A DNA stretch of 19,074 bases from Bdellovibrio sp. (GTDB taxonomy: Bacteria > Bdellovibrionota > Bdellovibrionia > Bdellovibrionales > Bdellovibrionaceae): NCBI GenBank assembly GCA_019104905.1, contig JAHRXB010000079.1:1-19074 (forward strand), read 5' to 3'. Shown one piece after another: positions 1 to 7,231 of this stretch. Position 1 is the first letter of the stretch, and each line of letters starts with the position of its first letter. The position numbers and the translations under genes were made by a program. The notes beneath the pieces are model-generated. The model saw only the letters and a program-made list of their open reading frames with translations. It searched no databases and was not told the DNA's origin.

Positions 1-681
1 GTAGTCTTCGATCAAACCGTGGGTGTTAGGATATTGGAAGAAAACGCCGAAGACGGGTTTCGCGAAGTCATATTTCGCGGGGTCCATCACGATCATTTCA
101 AAACCCAAAGGCTCTGCACGAGTGCCCATCACGTCAATCACGTGGGGATGCATGTCGGGGGAGACCACGAAAGCATTGGCTTTGTTCTTACAAAGAGAGT
201 GCGCCATGAACATCGCTTCGGCGGCCGCAGTCCCTTCATCAAGCAAAGAGGCGTTGGAAATCTCCATGCCCGTCAAATCACTGACCATCGTTTGGAAATT
301 TAAAAGAGCTTCCAAACGACCTTGAGAAATTTCTGGCTGATAAGGCGTGTAGGCTGTGTACCACACCGGGTTTTCAAAGATGTTTCTTTGAATCACGGTC
401 GGCGTGATGGTGTCGTGGAAGCCCATGCCGATGTAGCTTTTGAAGACTTTGTTTTTTGAGACCATCTGTTTCAAGTAGTTCAAAAGACCGTACTCAGAGA
501 TTCCAGGACCGACATCTTGATATTGATGTTGGCTGCGAATTTGCGCCGGAATCACTTTGTCCGCCATTTGCTCTAAAGAGTTAAAGCCCAACGTCTTCAA
601 CATCTCGTGAATGTCAGAATCAGTAGGACCAATATGACGGGGAATAAATTCATTTTTTGGGGAAAGATCTTCGATTTTCAT
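1..681 (-). CDS. gcvP: Glycine dehydrogenase (decarboxylating), P-protein, N-terminal part, cut by window edge
   Basis: This is the P-protein of the glycine cleavage system, the PLP enzyme that decarboxylates glycine and passes the aminomethyl group to the lipoyl H-protein in the cytosol. The minus frame is open from the ATG at 681 to base 1 (227 codons, no stop), so only the N-terminal quarter or so is present. Family landmarks are clear: RHIGP near residue 15, [30 protein letters not shown], and [13 protein letters not shown]. The RHIGP start is that of the long single-chain form, not the split GcvPA type. A GAGGTG Shine-Dalgarno lies just upstream of the ATG, which supports this start. The catalytic lysine lies outside the window. 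The gcvT and gcvH genes are not in view. The family assignment is near certain. Confidence 0.97.
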   Translation of the reverse strand, partial: MKIEDLSPKNEFIPRHIGPTDSDIHEMLKTLGFNSLEQMADKVIPAQIRSQHQYQDVGPGISEYGLLNYLKQMVSKNKVFKSYIGMGFHDTITPTVIQRNIFENPVWYTAYTPYQPEISQGRLEALLNFQTMVSDLTGMEISNASLLDEGTAAAEAMFMAHSLCKNKANAFVVSPDMHPHVIDVMGTRAEPLGFEMIVMDPAKYDFAKPVFGVFFQYPNTHGLIEDY

Positions 682-712
682 GAGCACCTCAATTGACCCG
701 ACGAGACTAGCA

Positions 713-730
713 CACCCCCCTAGGGGAGTG
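713..730 (-). promoter_or_regulatory. GC-rich near-palindrome in the gcvP leader
   Basis: The sequence CACCCCCCTAGGGGAGTG folds on the minus strand as CACTCCC-CTAG-GGGGGTG, with one G-T wobble, and sits about 32 bases upstream of the gcvP ATG. It could be a leader hairpin or an operator. I see no conserved glycine-riboswitch core around it, so the role is open. The rest of 682-849 shows only AT-rich promoter-like DNA near 800-830. Confidence 0.35.
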
Positions 731-849
731 AAAGATTTGTAAGTGCGCAGATCAGCTAATGCGAGGCGAAATGGGGATCTGTCGCGGAAAAGCCCGACGT
801 TATACATAAAAATATATTTATATGGAGCATCTAAAAAACTAAGACTGGT

Positions 850-1602
850 TTATATGCCCTCGAGCTGAGAGCGACACTCGGATATGACTTTGTTGCGAGG
901 GGTTCCGCGCTCGCAGGAGCGAACGAGGTCACGAACTAATTTGAGTTTGTGGGTGTCTTGCTTTAGAGCATCCCAGCGCAGCCCAAAAGAGGAAATTTCT
1001 TTGAGCACGGCGAGTTCCAGTTTTAAGGCCAAGGTCATCTTGTTGGTTTTTTGTTCAGAGTTTTTTGCTGTCTGCTCAATCTGGGCAAGCACACTGCGCA
1101 GGGAGGCCGGGAAGAGTTCTGAGAGAAATCCGATCTCTTCAAGTCTCAATCGAAACAAGGGATCTTCCAGGGCGCGAGCGCCTTCTTGTTTATAGTAGGT
1201 GGTTAAGTACGAGGTTCGCTCATTGCTGAGGCGCTCTCGGTCCATGCGAATGGGATTGCACAAGGTTGTGCAGAGTGAGGGCATGGGTTTTTGAGAGAGC
1301 TCAGTGACCAGTTGATCAAATTGCCCTAGTTCTTCCACATAGTTCACCCCAATGCGGGTGAGATCTTTGAGGTTCGGGTTGACGGCGTCGTCAGTCCTTG
1401 TTTCGGAGTCTTCTGACGAAGAAAGAGTTTTTGTCGCTTTGACCGCAGAAATTTTCTTTCCCACCGGGTGCTCTGGCGTGACCGCTTTGGTGAGTTGTTC
1501 GATGGTGTAGTAAGAGATTCCGGTGAGGCCGACAACGGCGCAAAAGAAAGCTCCGAAAAGGAAGAAACCAAGATATTTGAAGATGCTTTTTACGAGCTTC
1601 AT
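850..1602 (-). CDS. Membrane-anchored protein of unknown function with periplasmic cysteines
   Basis: I do not recognise this 250-residue protein. Residues 1-10 are basic and 11-33 form one strongly hydrophobic segment without an obvious signal-peptidase site. It is therefore probably an inner-membrane anchored protein with a periplasmic domain. A Ser/Thr/acidic linker (about 55-75) precedes a helical region (about 80-245). That region carries four cysteines in two pairs, C111/C115 (CTTLC) and C230/C243, which could form disulfides. The ATG at 1602 has only a weak ribosome site (GAACGA), so the start is the likeliest but not certain. It lies downstream of the H1-like gene (same strand) but is separated from it by a terminator, so it is probably transcribed on its own. 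Confidence 0.72.
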   Translation of the reverse strand: MKLVKSIFKYLGFFLFGAFFCAVVGLTGISYYTIEQLTKAVTPEHPVGKKISAVKATKTLSSSEDSETRTDDAVNPNLKDLTRIGVNYVEELGQFDQLVTELSQKPMPSLCTTLCNPIRMDRERLSNERTSYLTTYYKQEGARALEDPLFRLRLEEIGFLSELFPASLRSVLAQIEQTAKNSEQKTNKMTLALKLELAVLKEISSFGLRWDALKQDTHKLKLVRDLVRSCERGTPRNKVISECRSQLEGI

Positions 1603-1669
1603 GATCGTTCTATGAATACCAAAAAGAGAGGGCTCTGTCAGCGCTCGGGGCCCTGGACCTGGCCGAAAG

Positions 1670-1705
1670 AAAATAAAAAACCCACGACCAGAGAGGCAGT
1701 GGGTT
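1670..1705 (-). terminator. Rho-independent terminator of the H1-like gene
   Basis: On the minus strand a perfect 7-bp stem AACCCAC / GTGGGTT (1705-1699 with 1685-1679, 13-base loop) is followed directly by a T-rich run. It lies about 25 bases past the stop of the 1731-2207 gene and separates that gene from the one at 850-1602. Confidence 0.8.
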
Positions 1706-1730
1706 CTTCGTCCTTGCTAAAGATCTGGCT

Positions 1731-2207
1731 TTAAGACTTTTTAGCCGCTTTTTTAGTTGCTTTGCGAGCCACAGTTTTCTTGGTCGCTTTCTTGGCTGTT
1801 GTCGCTGCTTTTGGTTTTGCAGTTGCGGCTGTCTTTTTCACAGAAGCTTTTTTTGTCGTCTTTTTGAAAAGAGTTTTTTCAAGCTTTGTTTTTTGCGCGA
1901 TCGCTTTCTTTTTGTAGGCCGCGATGTTTTTTTCCAAGCTGTCTGCAGATTTTTTGATCTTCGCGATGGTGCTGTTCACTTCTTTTTCAAGTTTCGCTTC
2001 GGAAGTTCCAAGAACCTTCACGATCTCTTGATATTTCTTCCAGGCCAACTCGATCTTTTGATCTTTTTGTTTGTCGAAGCGATTTTTCAGTTCAGACTCT
2101 TTCTTTTTGATCTCGTCATTGAGCTTTTGGAAATTTTCAAGAAGGTTTTGAACGCCTTTTGTTTCAGACAGATTTTCCAAGATTTTTTGAAATGCGGGTG
2201 TCGCCAC
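1731..2207 (-). CDS. Coiled-coil protein with histone H1-like Lys/Ala C-terminal tail
   Basis: The product has 158 residues. About residues 1-114 are charged and rich in Lys, Glu and Leu, with heptad-like spacing typical of a long helix or coiled coil. Residues 115-158 are a low-complexity basic tail built from KKA/KKT/ATKK units, with 17 lysines in 44 residues. Tails of this kind occur in bacterial histone H1-like proteins, AlgP, and PhaF-type phasins, and they bind DNA without sequence specificity. The likely role is nucleoid association or tethering, but this is inferred from composition only. The start is GTG at 2207, backed by AGGAG six bases upstream; no ATG is better placed. A terminator follows directly, so the gene appears to be a single transcription unit. 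A PhaF-like phasin is the main alternative. Confidence 0.85.
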   Translation of the reverse strand: MATPAFQKILENLSETKGVQNLLENFQKLNDEIKKKESELKNRFDKQKDQKIELAWKKYQEIVKVLGTSEAKLEKEVNSTIAKIKKSADSLEKNIAAYKKKAIAQKTKLEKTLFKKTTKKASVKKTAATAKPKAATTAKKATKKTVARKATKKAAKKS

Positions 2208-2217
2208 AAGAGTCTCC
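2205..2217 (-). promoter_or_regulatory. Shine-Dalgarno and GTG start of the H1-like gene
   Basis: On the minus strand AGGAG is followed by six bases and then GTG. This strong site decides the non-ATG start of the coiled-coil gene. Confidence 0.7.
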
Positions 2218-2248
2218 TTTGTTTGCCGAACCTAACATACACCTGGAA

Positions 2249-2266
2249 GGGCTGAAATGAAAGCCC
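2249..2266 (-). terminator. Weak hairpin after the tldD-pmbA-DUF4286 operon
   Basis: GGGCT and AGCCC (8-base loop) form a short stem just past the DUF4286 stop codon. Only two T residues follow on the minus strand, so termination may be incomplete and some transcripts could reach the H1-like gene. Confidence 0.35.
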
Positions 2267-2273
2267 CCCAGAC

Positions 2274-2597
2274 TTATTTTGACTCAAAATTAATAGTTTC
2301 TAACCAAACTTCACGCTGAGCGGAAAACTGACCTGGAAACTTCTCAAGACCCTTCTCGCGAAGTTTCATCGCGTACTCAGTCATGTAGAGTTTCATGTGC
2401 TCTTCATCTTTAAGTTTATAGATGATTTTAACGTCTTTACTCGAGGCTTCCATATTGCCCCCTTTACGCAGGCACATTTCAGCGGAAATAAATCCTGGCA
2501 GCGTCAGCATTTCAGGAATGTGTTCGCTTTTAAGCCAGTCAACGTACTCAGTATAAACTTCGTGTCGAACCATCAGGTGGACAATATAAGTAATCAT
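2274..2597 (-). CDS. DUF4286 family protein
   Basis: A small cytosolic protein of 107 residues. The N-terminal pattern MITYIVHLMV followed by a WLKSEHIPEML segment and then PGFISAEMC matches the DUF4286 family. That family has a ferredoxin-like dimeric alpha/beta-barrel look and no assigned reaction. No catalytic motif is visible. It is the third gene of an operon: its ATG lies 8 bases past the pmbA stop, and that stop overlaps the TAAGGGAAATC ribosome site. This implies tight co-translation with the TldD/PmbA protease genes. A link to that protease is an inference from position only. Confidence 0.85.
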   Translation of the reverse strand: MITYIVHLMVRHEVYTEYVDWLKSEHIPEMLTLPGFISAEMCLRKGGNMEASSKDVKIIYKLKDEEHMKLYMTEYAMKLREKGLEKFPGQFSAQREVWLETINFESK

Positions 2598-2605
2598 GAT
2601 TTCCC

Positions 2606-3943
2606 TTACAGAGTGAATTTGAAGTCCTTGATTAACATACCGGGAACCTTTTTTCCACCGAAAGAGCGGCTTTCATAGGTGGAAACCATGGGGTCCACGG
2701 CCTGGAATTCAGTGATGGCCAAAAGATTCGGCCCCCAACAGTCATAAAGATTCTCATCAAACCGTAAATCGGCGATGGGAGCGATAATCTCGCCATTTTC
2801 CACCCAAAAACAAGCATAGCGGGTCATTCCTGTAATGCGGGCGTTCAAACGATCAGACCAGTTCAAGTAGTGAAGATTGGAAAGATAAAGGCCCGTTCCC
2901 AATTCTTTAAGAATATCTTGTTCTTTTAAAGAGCCAGGGAGGATCTCTAACGACCGAGGCGCCTCATAGGAGTCTGCAGCATTTCCTGGAACCCCATATT
3001 CTTTCGCAGAACGACTGCTGGTCATAAAATTTTTGAGTTCTCCGGCCGAGATCAACTCCAGGGTTTCGTCAGCCAGTTCTCCTAAGGAGTTGAATCGGTG
3101 AGTCAGCCCCAGGCCGTAATTTTCACGAAGAGAAAGCAATTTTGAAAGAGACTTTTCTTTTTCAGCCAGCTTCTGTAAAGCGCTGCCTCCTTGTTTGTAG
3201 GCATTGAAGCTCAATGCCCCCCAGGAAAGCATCGAAGCCATCTCGGCCACCGCCCCTGGAGCAAGATAAGTGCGGTAAGCGCCGGGCTTAAGAGTTCTCT
3301 TTGGACGATCCATCAGATTGAGTTGATTTTTACTAAGCGCCAGATTGGCCTCGAAGTCCTTTTGGTTCCACTCTGTTCCCGCGTAAACCGACTTCACCGC
3401 CTTTTCGCCATGGTAAAGAGAATAATCCATAAAGAAGTTCTCTGTAGCAAACCAGTGACTTTGTCCTTGTGAGTTTTTATTGGCAGAGATCAACGGACCT
3501 CCGCAGTAAAGACCCGCCAGATCGGTGCCTTGGGCGGGCCGTGTGATGGCGGAAATCACTTCTTCGTCAGGCAGCAGAGCTCCTTTGAAGGTGTTGTCAC
3601 TCGTGCCGTTGTTTTTGATAGGGACCTGATAGGGATCTTCCGGCAGAAGATCACATTCTTTGCGAGCTTGAGAAAGCCAGAAGTCGGCGCGTTTCTTGTC
3701 TTCATCGACTTGTCCGGTGATAGAAAAACTGACGTGAGCCGTCTTTCCCTCTTTTTGCAAAAGCAGCCCCAGGGTGCGCTGTTCAACATGGGTGTTTTGG
3801 CGAACCTTGTTGCCATTAAAACGCACAAACAGCGATTCTTCGGCATTCAGATTCACGTTGGCTTGCTCGCCGTTTTTGAGTTGTCCTAAAAGATAATCCG
3901 CAACTTGATGGAAGGACTGTTTCATATTCTCGGTAAAATTCAT
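2606..3943 (-). CDS. pmbA: PmbA/TldE-type subunit of the TldD/TldE metalloprotease
   Basis: A 445-residue member of the TldD/PmbA family (U62). In characterised bacteria TldE/PmbA is the non-catalytic half of a heterodimer with TldD. That complex degrades unfolded peptides, matures microcin B17 and assists CcdA turnover. Consistent with this, the sequence has no HExxxH zinc motif, although it keeps the family layout: an N-terminal domain of about 180 residues, then LKPGAYRTYLAPGAVAEM, and a C-terminal half ending in a G-rich SFGGKKVPGM stretch. A TTTGGAG ribosome site lies 5-6 bases before the ATG, and the gene begins 15 bases after tldD ends, so the two are co-transcribed. The substrate in this organism cannot be read from the sequence. 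Confidence 0.9.
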   Translation of the reverse strand: MNFTENMKQSFHQVADYLLGQLKNGEQANVNLNAEESLFVRFNGNKVRQNTHVEQRTLGLLLQKEGKTAHVSFSITGQVDEDKKRADFWLSQARKECDLLPEDPYQVPIKNNGTSDNTFKGALLPDEEVISAITRPAQGTDLAGLYCGGPLISANKNSQGQSHWFATENFFMDYSLYHGEKAVKSVYAGTEWNQKDFEANLALSKNQLNLMDRPKRTLKPGAYRTYLAPGAVAEMASMLSWGALSFNAYKQGGSALQKLAEKEKSLSKLLSLRENYGLGLTHRFNSLGELADETLELISAGELKNFMTSSRSAKEYGVPGNAADSYEAPRSLEILPGSLKEQDILKELGTGLYLSNLHYLNWSDRLNARITGMTRYACFWVENGEIIAPIADLRFDENLYDCWGPNLLAITEFQAVDPMVSTYESRSFGGKKVPGMLIKDFKFTL

Positions 3944-3958
3944 AAAATCTCCAAAGGC

Positions 3959-5383
3959 TTAGGCGCCGAAAACTTCCACGTTCGCAAACAGGCAGTAAGG
4001 CGTTGTGTGCCCCACGCGAATCACTTGATTGGGTTCACCCTTCCCGCAGTAAGGGGAACCGTAGGTTTCGCGGTTTTCGCTGACCGCCTTCAGGCTGTTC
4101 CAGAACTTCACGGTGGTGCCGCGATAGTTTGGATTTTTAAGTGTTTTAGTCAGTTTGCCATTTTCAATAAGTTTTGCGTATTCACAGCCGAATTGAAACT
4201 TGTTGCGATAGTCGTCGATGGACCAAGATTTATTCGCCATCATGAAAACACCACGTTCGACGGAAGAAATCATATCTTCCAGTTTTGAGGTTCCAGGTTC
4301 AAGATTGATGTTCGCCATACGATCAATCGGCGCTCGATTCCAAGAAGCGGAACGGAAGTTGGCAACGCCGGGAAGCTCTAAGCGAGATTGGGACTCCAGG
4401 CCGCCCAGGCCTTTGAGCAAAAGACCGTTCTGAATCAGAAACTCTTTGGTCGCTTGATGGCCTGAATCATCAAAGGCATAGGACGCCAAAGCATCAGGAA
4501 TTGTCGGATCAAAAGTGACATTCATCAATGGCGAGCCGTATTGAAGTTTGCCGAAGTCATCGGGTTTTACAAAACTCCAGCCGGCGTAGTTTCTTTCGTC
4601 TCCTAAAATACGATCATATTCCAAAGGATGTCCGATGGACTCGTGAACTTGCAAAGTCATCTGATCGGGCGCGAGCAAAAGATCCATGGTCGTGTCAGGG
4701 CAGTTGTCGGCAGAGACAAGCTCTAGGGCTTCTTCGGCAATGCGCTGGCAGCGCTCTAAGATACTGGCCCGATCAAAAACTTCGGCACCGACTTGCAGAC
4801 ACCGCGCCAGTCCTCCGCTGTCAGATCGTGTTTGGGTTTCGCTGCCAGCTCCGGCGGTGGTGGAAAAGTCTGTGCTGACGATTGAAAAGTGTTGATCCAC
4901 TTCTGAGCCCGAAGAACTGATCGAGTGAAAAGAGGTTTCAACGATCATCGTTGTGGCCGAGCGGCTCAAGATTTTGTCAGAGATCTTCATGGCCTTGGTG
5001 GCGTCGATAAAAATATCGGTGATTTCTTTGGCGGAAAAAGAATCCAGAGGCTGAACCACCGGAGAACGATAGGATCCCTGCGCCAACGGGCGATGTTCCA
5101 GGGAAAATTCATGAACCTTATGAGCGGCCGCCGACTTGGCCATGGAAACCGCTTTGGCAAAGGCTCTTTGAATTCCCGAGGAACTGAGGTCGCTGGTTCC
5201 CGCAAAACCAAAATGACCCTCGATCAAAACCTCGACCATGACCCCTTGATCAAAAGAAATGCTGTTGCGATCCGCCTTTTCATCGCGAATCGTGCGGAAT
5301 GTAGTTTTTTCTGCGACGTGACGTAAACTGACCCAGTCAGCTTGGTTTTTGAGCGAACTGAGGGTGTGTTGCAAATCAAACAT
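3959..5383 (-). CDS. tldD: TldD-type zinc metalloprotease
   Basis: A 474-residue catalytic partner of the TldD/TldE peptidase. The zinc motif HESIGH is present (His247, Glu248, His252), followed by PLEYDRILGDERNYAG as is usual in the family. Cysteines near the C-terminus (in SPYCGKG and TPYCLFAN) are candidates for the third metal ligand. The length fits the family. The start is the ATG at 5383, with AGGAAAGGATC upstream. It is the first gene of the operon tldD-pmbA-DUF4286. The family and the split into catalytic and non-catalytic partners are seen in the sequence. The peptide substrate is unknown. Confidence 0.95.
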   Translation of the reverse strand: MFDLQHTLSSLKNQADWVSLRHVAEKTTFRTIRDEKADRNSISFDQGVMVEVLIEGHFGFAGTSDLSSSGIQRAFAKAVSMAKSAAAHKVHEFSLEHRPLAQGSYRSPVVQPLDSFSAKEITDIFIDATKAMKISDKILSRSATTMIVETSFHSISSSGSEVDQHFSIVSTDFSTTAGAGSETQTRSDSGGLARCLQVGAEVFDRASILERCQRIAEEALELVSADNCPDTTMDLLLAPDQMTLQVHESIGHPLEYDRILGDERNYAGWSFVKPDDFGKLQYGSPLMNVTFDPTIPDALASYAFDDSGHQATKEFLIQNGLLLKGLGGLESQSRLELPGVANFRSASWNRAPIDRMANINLEPGTSKLEDMISSVERGVFMMANKSWSIDDYRNKFQFGCEYAKLIENGKLTKTLKNPNYRGTTVKFWNSLKAVSENRETYGSPYCGKGEPNQVIRVGHTTPYCLFANVEVFGA

Positions 5384-5623
5384 ATCGGGATCCTTTCCTC
5401 AATGTCCTCCGCCTCGGGGGGCGACAAGGGACTCCTTTCCATTAAAGGATGCGACCTCAAAAAACAACTCGGAAACGTCCAAATATCCAAAGTCGCGTCC
5501 AGTAATACCCGACGAATTTTGTCAGGGAGTAGTGGCAAAAAATCTTGGCAAGGCCTTTGCTTTAATAAAAAGGCAGGAGGTGGCTGGTGTCATAAAGACC
5601 CAGTTCAAAAAAAGGCGGGAATT
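5384..5623. other. Divergent intergenic region between tldD and the small exported-protein gene
   Basis: These 240 bases must hold the promoters of the leftward tldD operon and the rightward 5624 gene. Candidate elements are weak: TTGGCA near 5555 with an AT-rich TTTAATAAAA stretch about 17 bases later for the rightward gene. I find no conserved RNA, repeat or further gene. A plus-strand frame open through here appears to be only a chance upstream extension of the 5624 gene. Confidence 0.4.
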
Positions 5624-5863
5624 ATGAGAATCATTTGGGCTTTAATCACAACAATGTTTATCGCGATGTTAACTCACTTGGGGGCGGCTCAGGCGGCAAT
5701 CCCGACTCTTCCCGTATGTGCTTTGGCCAGCGAGGGCATCTATCAAGGTTATTGGGTGAAACACCGTATCTACGTTAATGAAGATGTGGTTTTTGGCGCT
5801 AACGACATGGATTCCATCCTCTCTCAACTTGAAAACTTGCGTGAGCAGGGGCTTTGCCGCTAA
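5624..5863 (+). CDS. Small exported protein of unknown function
   Basis: I do not recognise this 79-residue protein. Residues 1-24 look like a Sec signal peptide (Met-Arg start, long hydrophobic run, AAQA before the mature end). That leaves a mature chain of about 55 residues with two cysteines, near positions 32 and 78, which could form one disulfide spanning the whole chain. The frame is open further upstream, to 5342. I chose the ATG at 5624 because it places the signal peptide at the N-terminus and has AGGCGGGA ahead of it. The stop codon lies 12 bases before the epmA start in the same frame, so the two may be co-transcribed. Confidence 0.72.
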   Translation: MRIIWALITTMFIAMLTHLGAAQAAIPTLPVCALASEGIYQGYWVKHRIYVNEDVVFGANDMDSILSQLENLREQGLCR

Positions 5864-5875
5864 AGTGGCAGAGCT

Positions 5876-7102
5876 TTGACACGAAACGATTATCTAAATC
5901 ACATTTGGAAGCCTTATCCTGCGATGCCATCCTCTTCTTTGGCGGCGGGGCGTATTTATCGAATTCAAAAAGAAGGGGAGTCTTTAGATCTGACTCTTCT
6001 GCGTAATCAGAAAACCCATAAAATCCATTTTGAAAAGGGCCCTCCTTATTCCGAGTTTTTACAGGAAGGGGATCTGGTGGCCGTGGTGTCGGCAGCAGAG
6101 ATTTGCCTGTTGGCTCCGCAAACGCAATCTTTGCCTCCGCGACATTTTCAGAAGGATCTTTTTGAAAAGTGGTCGCTTTATCTTCAGGCCTTACGAAACT
6201 TTTTTCAGCAGCAGGGTTTTTTAGAGTTGCGCACACCTTCGTTGGTGGCGTGTCCTGGCACGGAGCCCAGTTTAGATGTATTTGCGACCCAACTGAAGGT
6301 CGGCTCGTATCAGAAGAAACTTTTTTTGCCGACCAGTCCTGAGCTGCACTTAAAAAAAGCCCTGTCCTTGGGGGCGGAAAAGATTTTTGAAATCGCCAAT
6401 TGTTATCGGAACGGCGAAGTCACCGAACGACATCAGCCAGAGTTCTTGATGCTGGAGTGGTATCGCGCTTATGAAAACCTGACGAGCATCAAACAAGATG
6501 TTCAGAATCTGATCAGTCACCTGGCCTCGGCGTTGCGACTGCCAGGTCCAGAAAAAGTGCGAAGTTATAGCGTGGCTGAGCTTTTTAAAATTCACTGTGA
6601 TTTTGATTTTCTCCCAACCACCACCCAAGAGGAACTCAAAGCGTTGGCTCATAAGCTGGGTGTTGACGTGCGCAGCGCTGAAAGTATCGATGATTTTTTC
6701 TTTTTGATTTTCATGGAGAAAATCGAATCGCAGTTGCCTCCTGAGGAGTTGATTTTTGTTGAGAAATATCCTCCCTATCAGGCGGCCTTGGCGCGTTTGA
6801 CAGATGACGGATGGGGCGATCGCTTTGAGGTGTACTGGAAAGGCCTTGAGCTTGCCAATGCCTTTCATGAATTGAATGATCCCTCTCTTCAGCGACAGCG
6901 TTCGAATGAAGATCTGCAAAAGAAGAATGACCTTAGTAAAGAAGCCATCACATTGGATGAGGAGTTCTTTGTTTGTCTTGAAGCAGGGATGCCTCCCAGT
7001 GGCGGCATTGCGCTGGGAGTAGAGCGCCTTTTCATGGCTTTTGAGGGAATCTCAGAGATTTCAGAGCTGCGACTTTTCCCGTGGCGTTCGCCCAATTCTT
7101 AA
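5876..7102 (+). CDS. epmA: Elongation factor P--(R)-beta-lysine ligase, with extra N-terminal domain
   Basis: EpmA (GenX/PoxA/YjeA) is a class II LysRS-like enzyme that attaches (R)-beta-lysine to a lysine of EF-P and so helps ribosomes through polyproline. Residues from about 90 to 408 match the usual 325-residue enzyme: motif 1 around FLELRTPSL (115-123), motif 2 from FEIANCYRNGE to PEFLMLEWYRAYE, and motif 3 GGIALGVERLF. Ala379 takes the place of the glycine of true LysRS (GLGIGIDR), a known mark of EpmA. Residues 1-89 are additional and have an OB-fold-like pattern (GRIYRI, then LLRN, then EGDLVAVVSA). The start is uncertain: the TTG at 5876 has a weak site, and the ATG at 5924 would shorten the protein by 16 residues. 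EF-P and EpmB genes are not in the window. Confidence 0.92.
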   Translation: MTRNDYLNHIWKPYPAMPSSSLAAGRIYRIQKEGESLDLTLLRNQKTHKIHFEKGPPYSEFLQEGDLVAVVSAAEICLLAPQTQSLPPRHFQKDLFEKWSLYLQALRNFFQQQGFLELRTPSLVACPGTEPSLDVFATQLKVGSYQKKLFLPTSPELHLKKALSLGAEKIFEIANCYRNGEVTERHQPEFLMLEWYRAYENLTSIKQDVQNLISHLASALRLPGPEKVRSYSVAELFKIHCDFDFLPTTTQEELKALAHKLGVDVRSAESIDDFFFLIFMEKIESQLPPEELIFVEKYPPYQAALARLTDDGWGDRFEVYWKGLELANAFHELNDPSLQRQRSNEDLQKKNDLSKEAITLDEEFFVCLEAGMPPSGGIALGVERLFMAFEGISEISELRLFPWRSPNS

Positions 7103-7120
7103 ACACCCTTTGTCTTTTCT

Positions 7121-7148
7121 ACAAGGCCACGGTGGACAGGGGCCTTGT
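7121..7148 (+). promoter_or_regulatory. Perfect 8-bp inverted repeat downstream of epmA
   Basis: ACAAGGCC (7121-7128) and GGCCTTGT (7141-7148) pair perfectly around a 12-base loop, about 20 bases after the epmA stop. No T-run follows on either strand, so it is not a standard terminator. It may be a factor-assisted terminator, an RNA-stabilising hairpin or an operator for the next gene, which starts at 7232. Confidence 0.45.
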
Positions 7149-7231
7149 GGCGCGAACCTATTGTCAGAAATCCGTTCAAGGTGTGGCACTCTTCCTGCTT
7201 AGCTTCAGGTGAACCATTTTTTGGAGGATCC

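Noticed and set aside
682..849. Glycine riboswitch upstream of gcvP
   Set aside because: I could not find the conserved glycine-aptamer core, and the leader is short. Only a simple hairpin is visible.
5342..5623. Upstream extension of the small exported-protein gene
   Set aside because: It would bury the signal peptide in the middle of the protein, and it overlaps the tldD start region.
3959..5863. TldD/PmbA with an adjacent small gene as a RiPP or microcin system
   Set aside because: The 79-residue product has a Sec signal peptide instead of a leader with a modifiable core, and no cyclodehydratase, radical enzyme or exporter is nearby.
6350..6919. 189-codon minus-strand frame inside epmA
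   Set aside because: It is antisense to conserved synthetase motifs and has no features of its own.
5876..7102. Lysyl-tRNA synthetase
   Set aside because: The protein is too short for LysRS, and motif 3 has Ala (GGIALGVER) where LysRS has Gly, as in EpmA.
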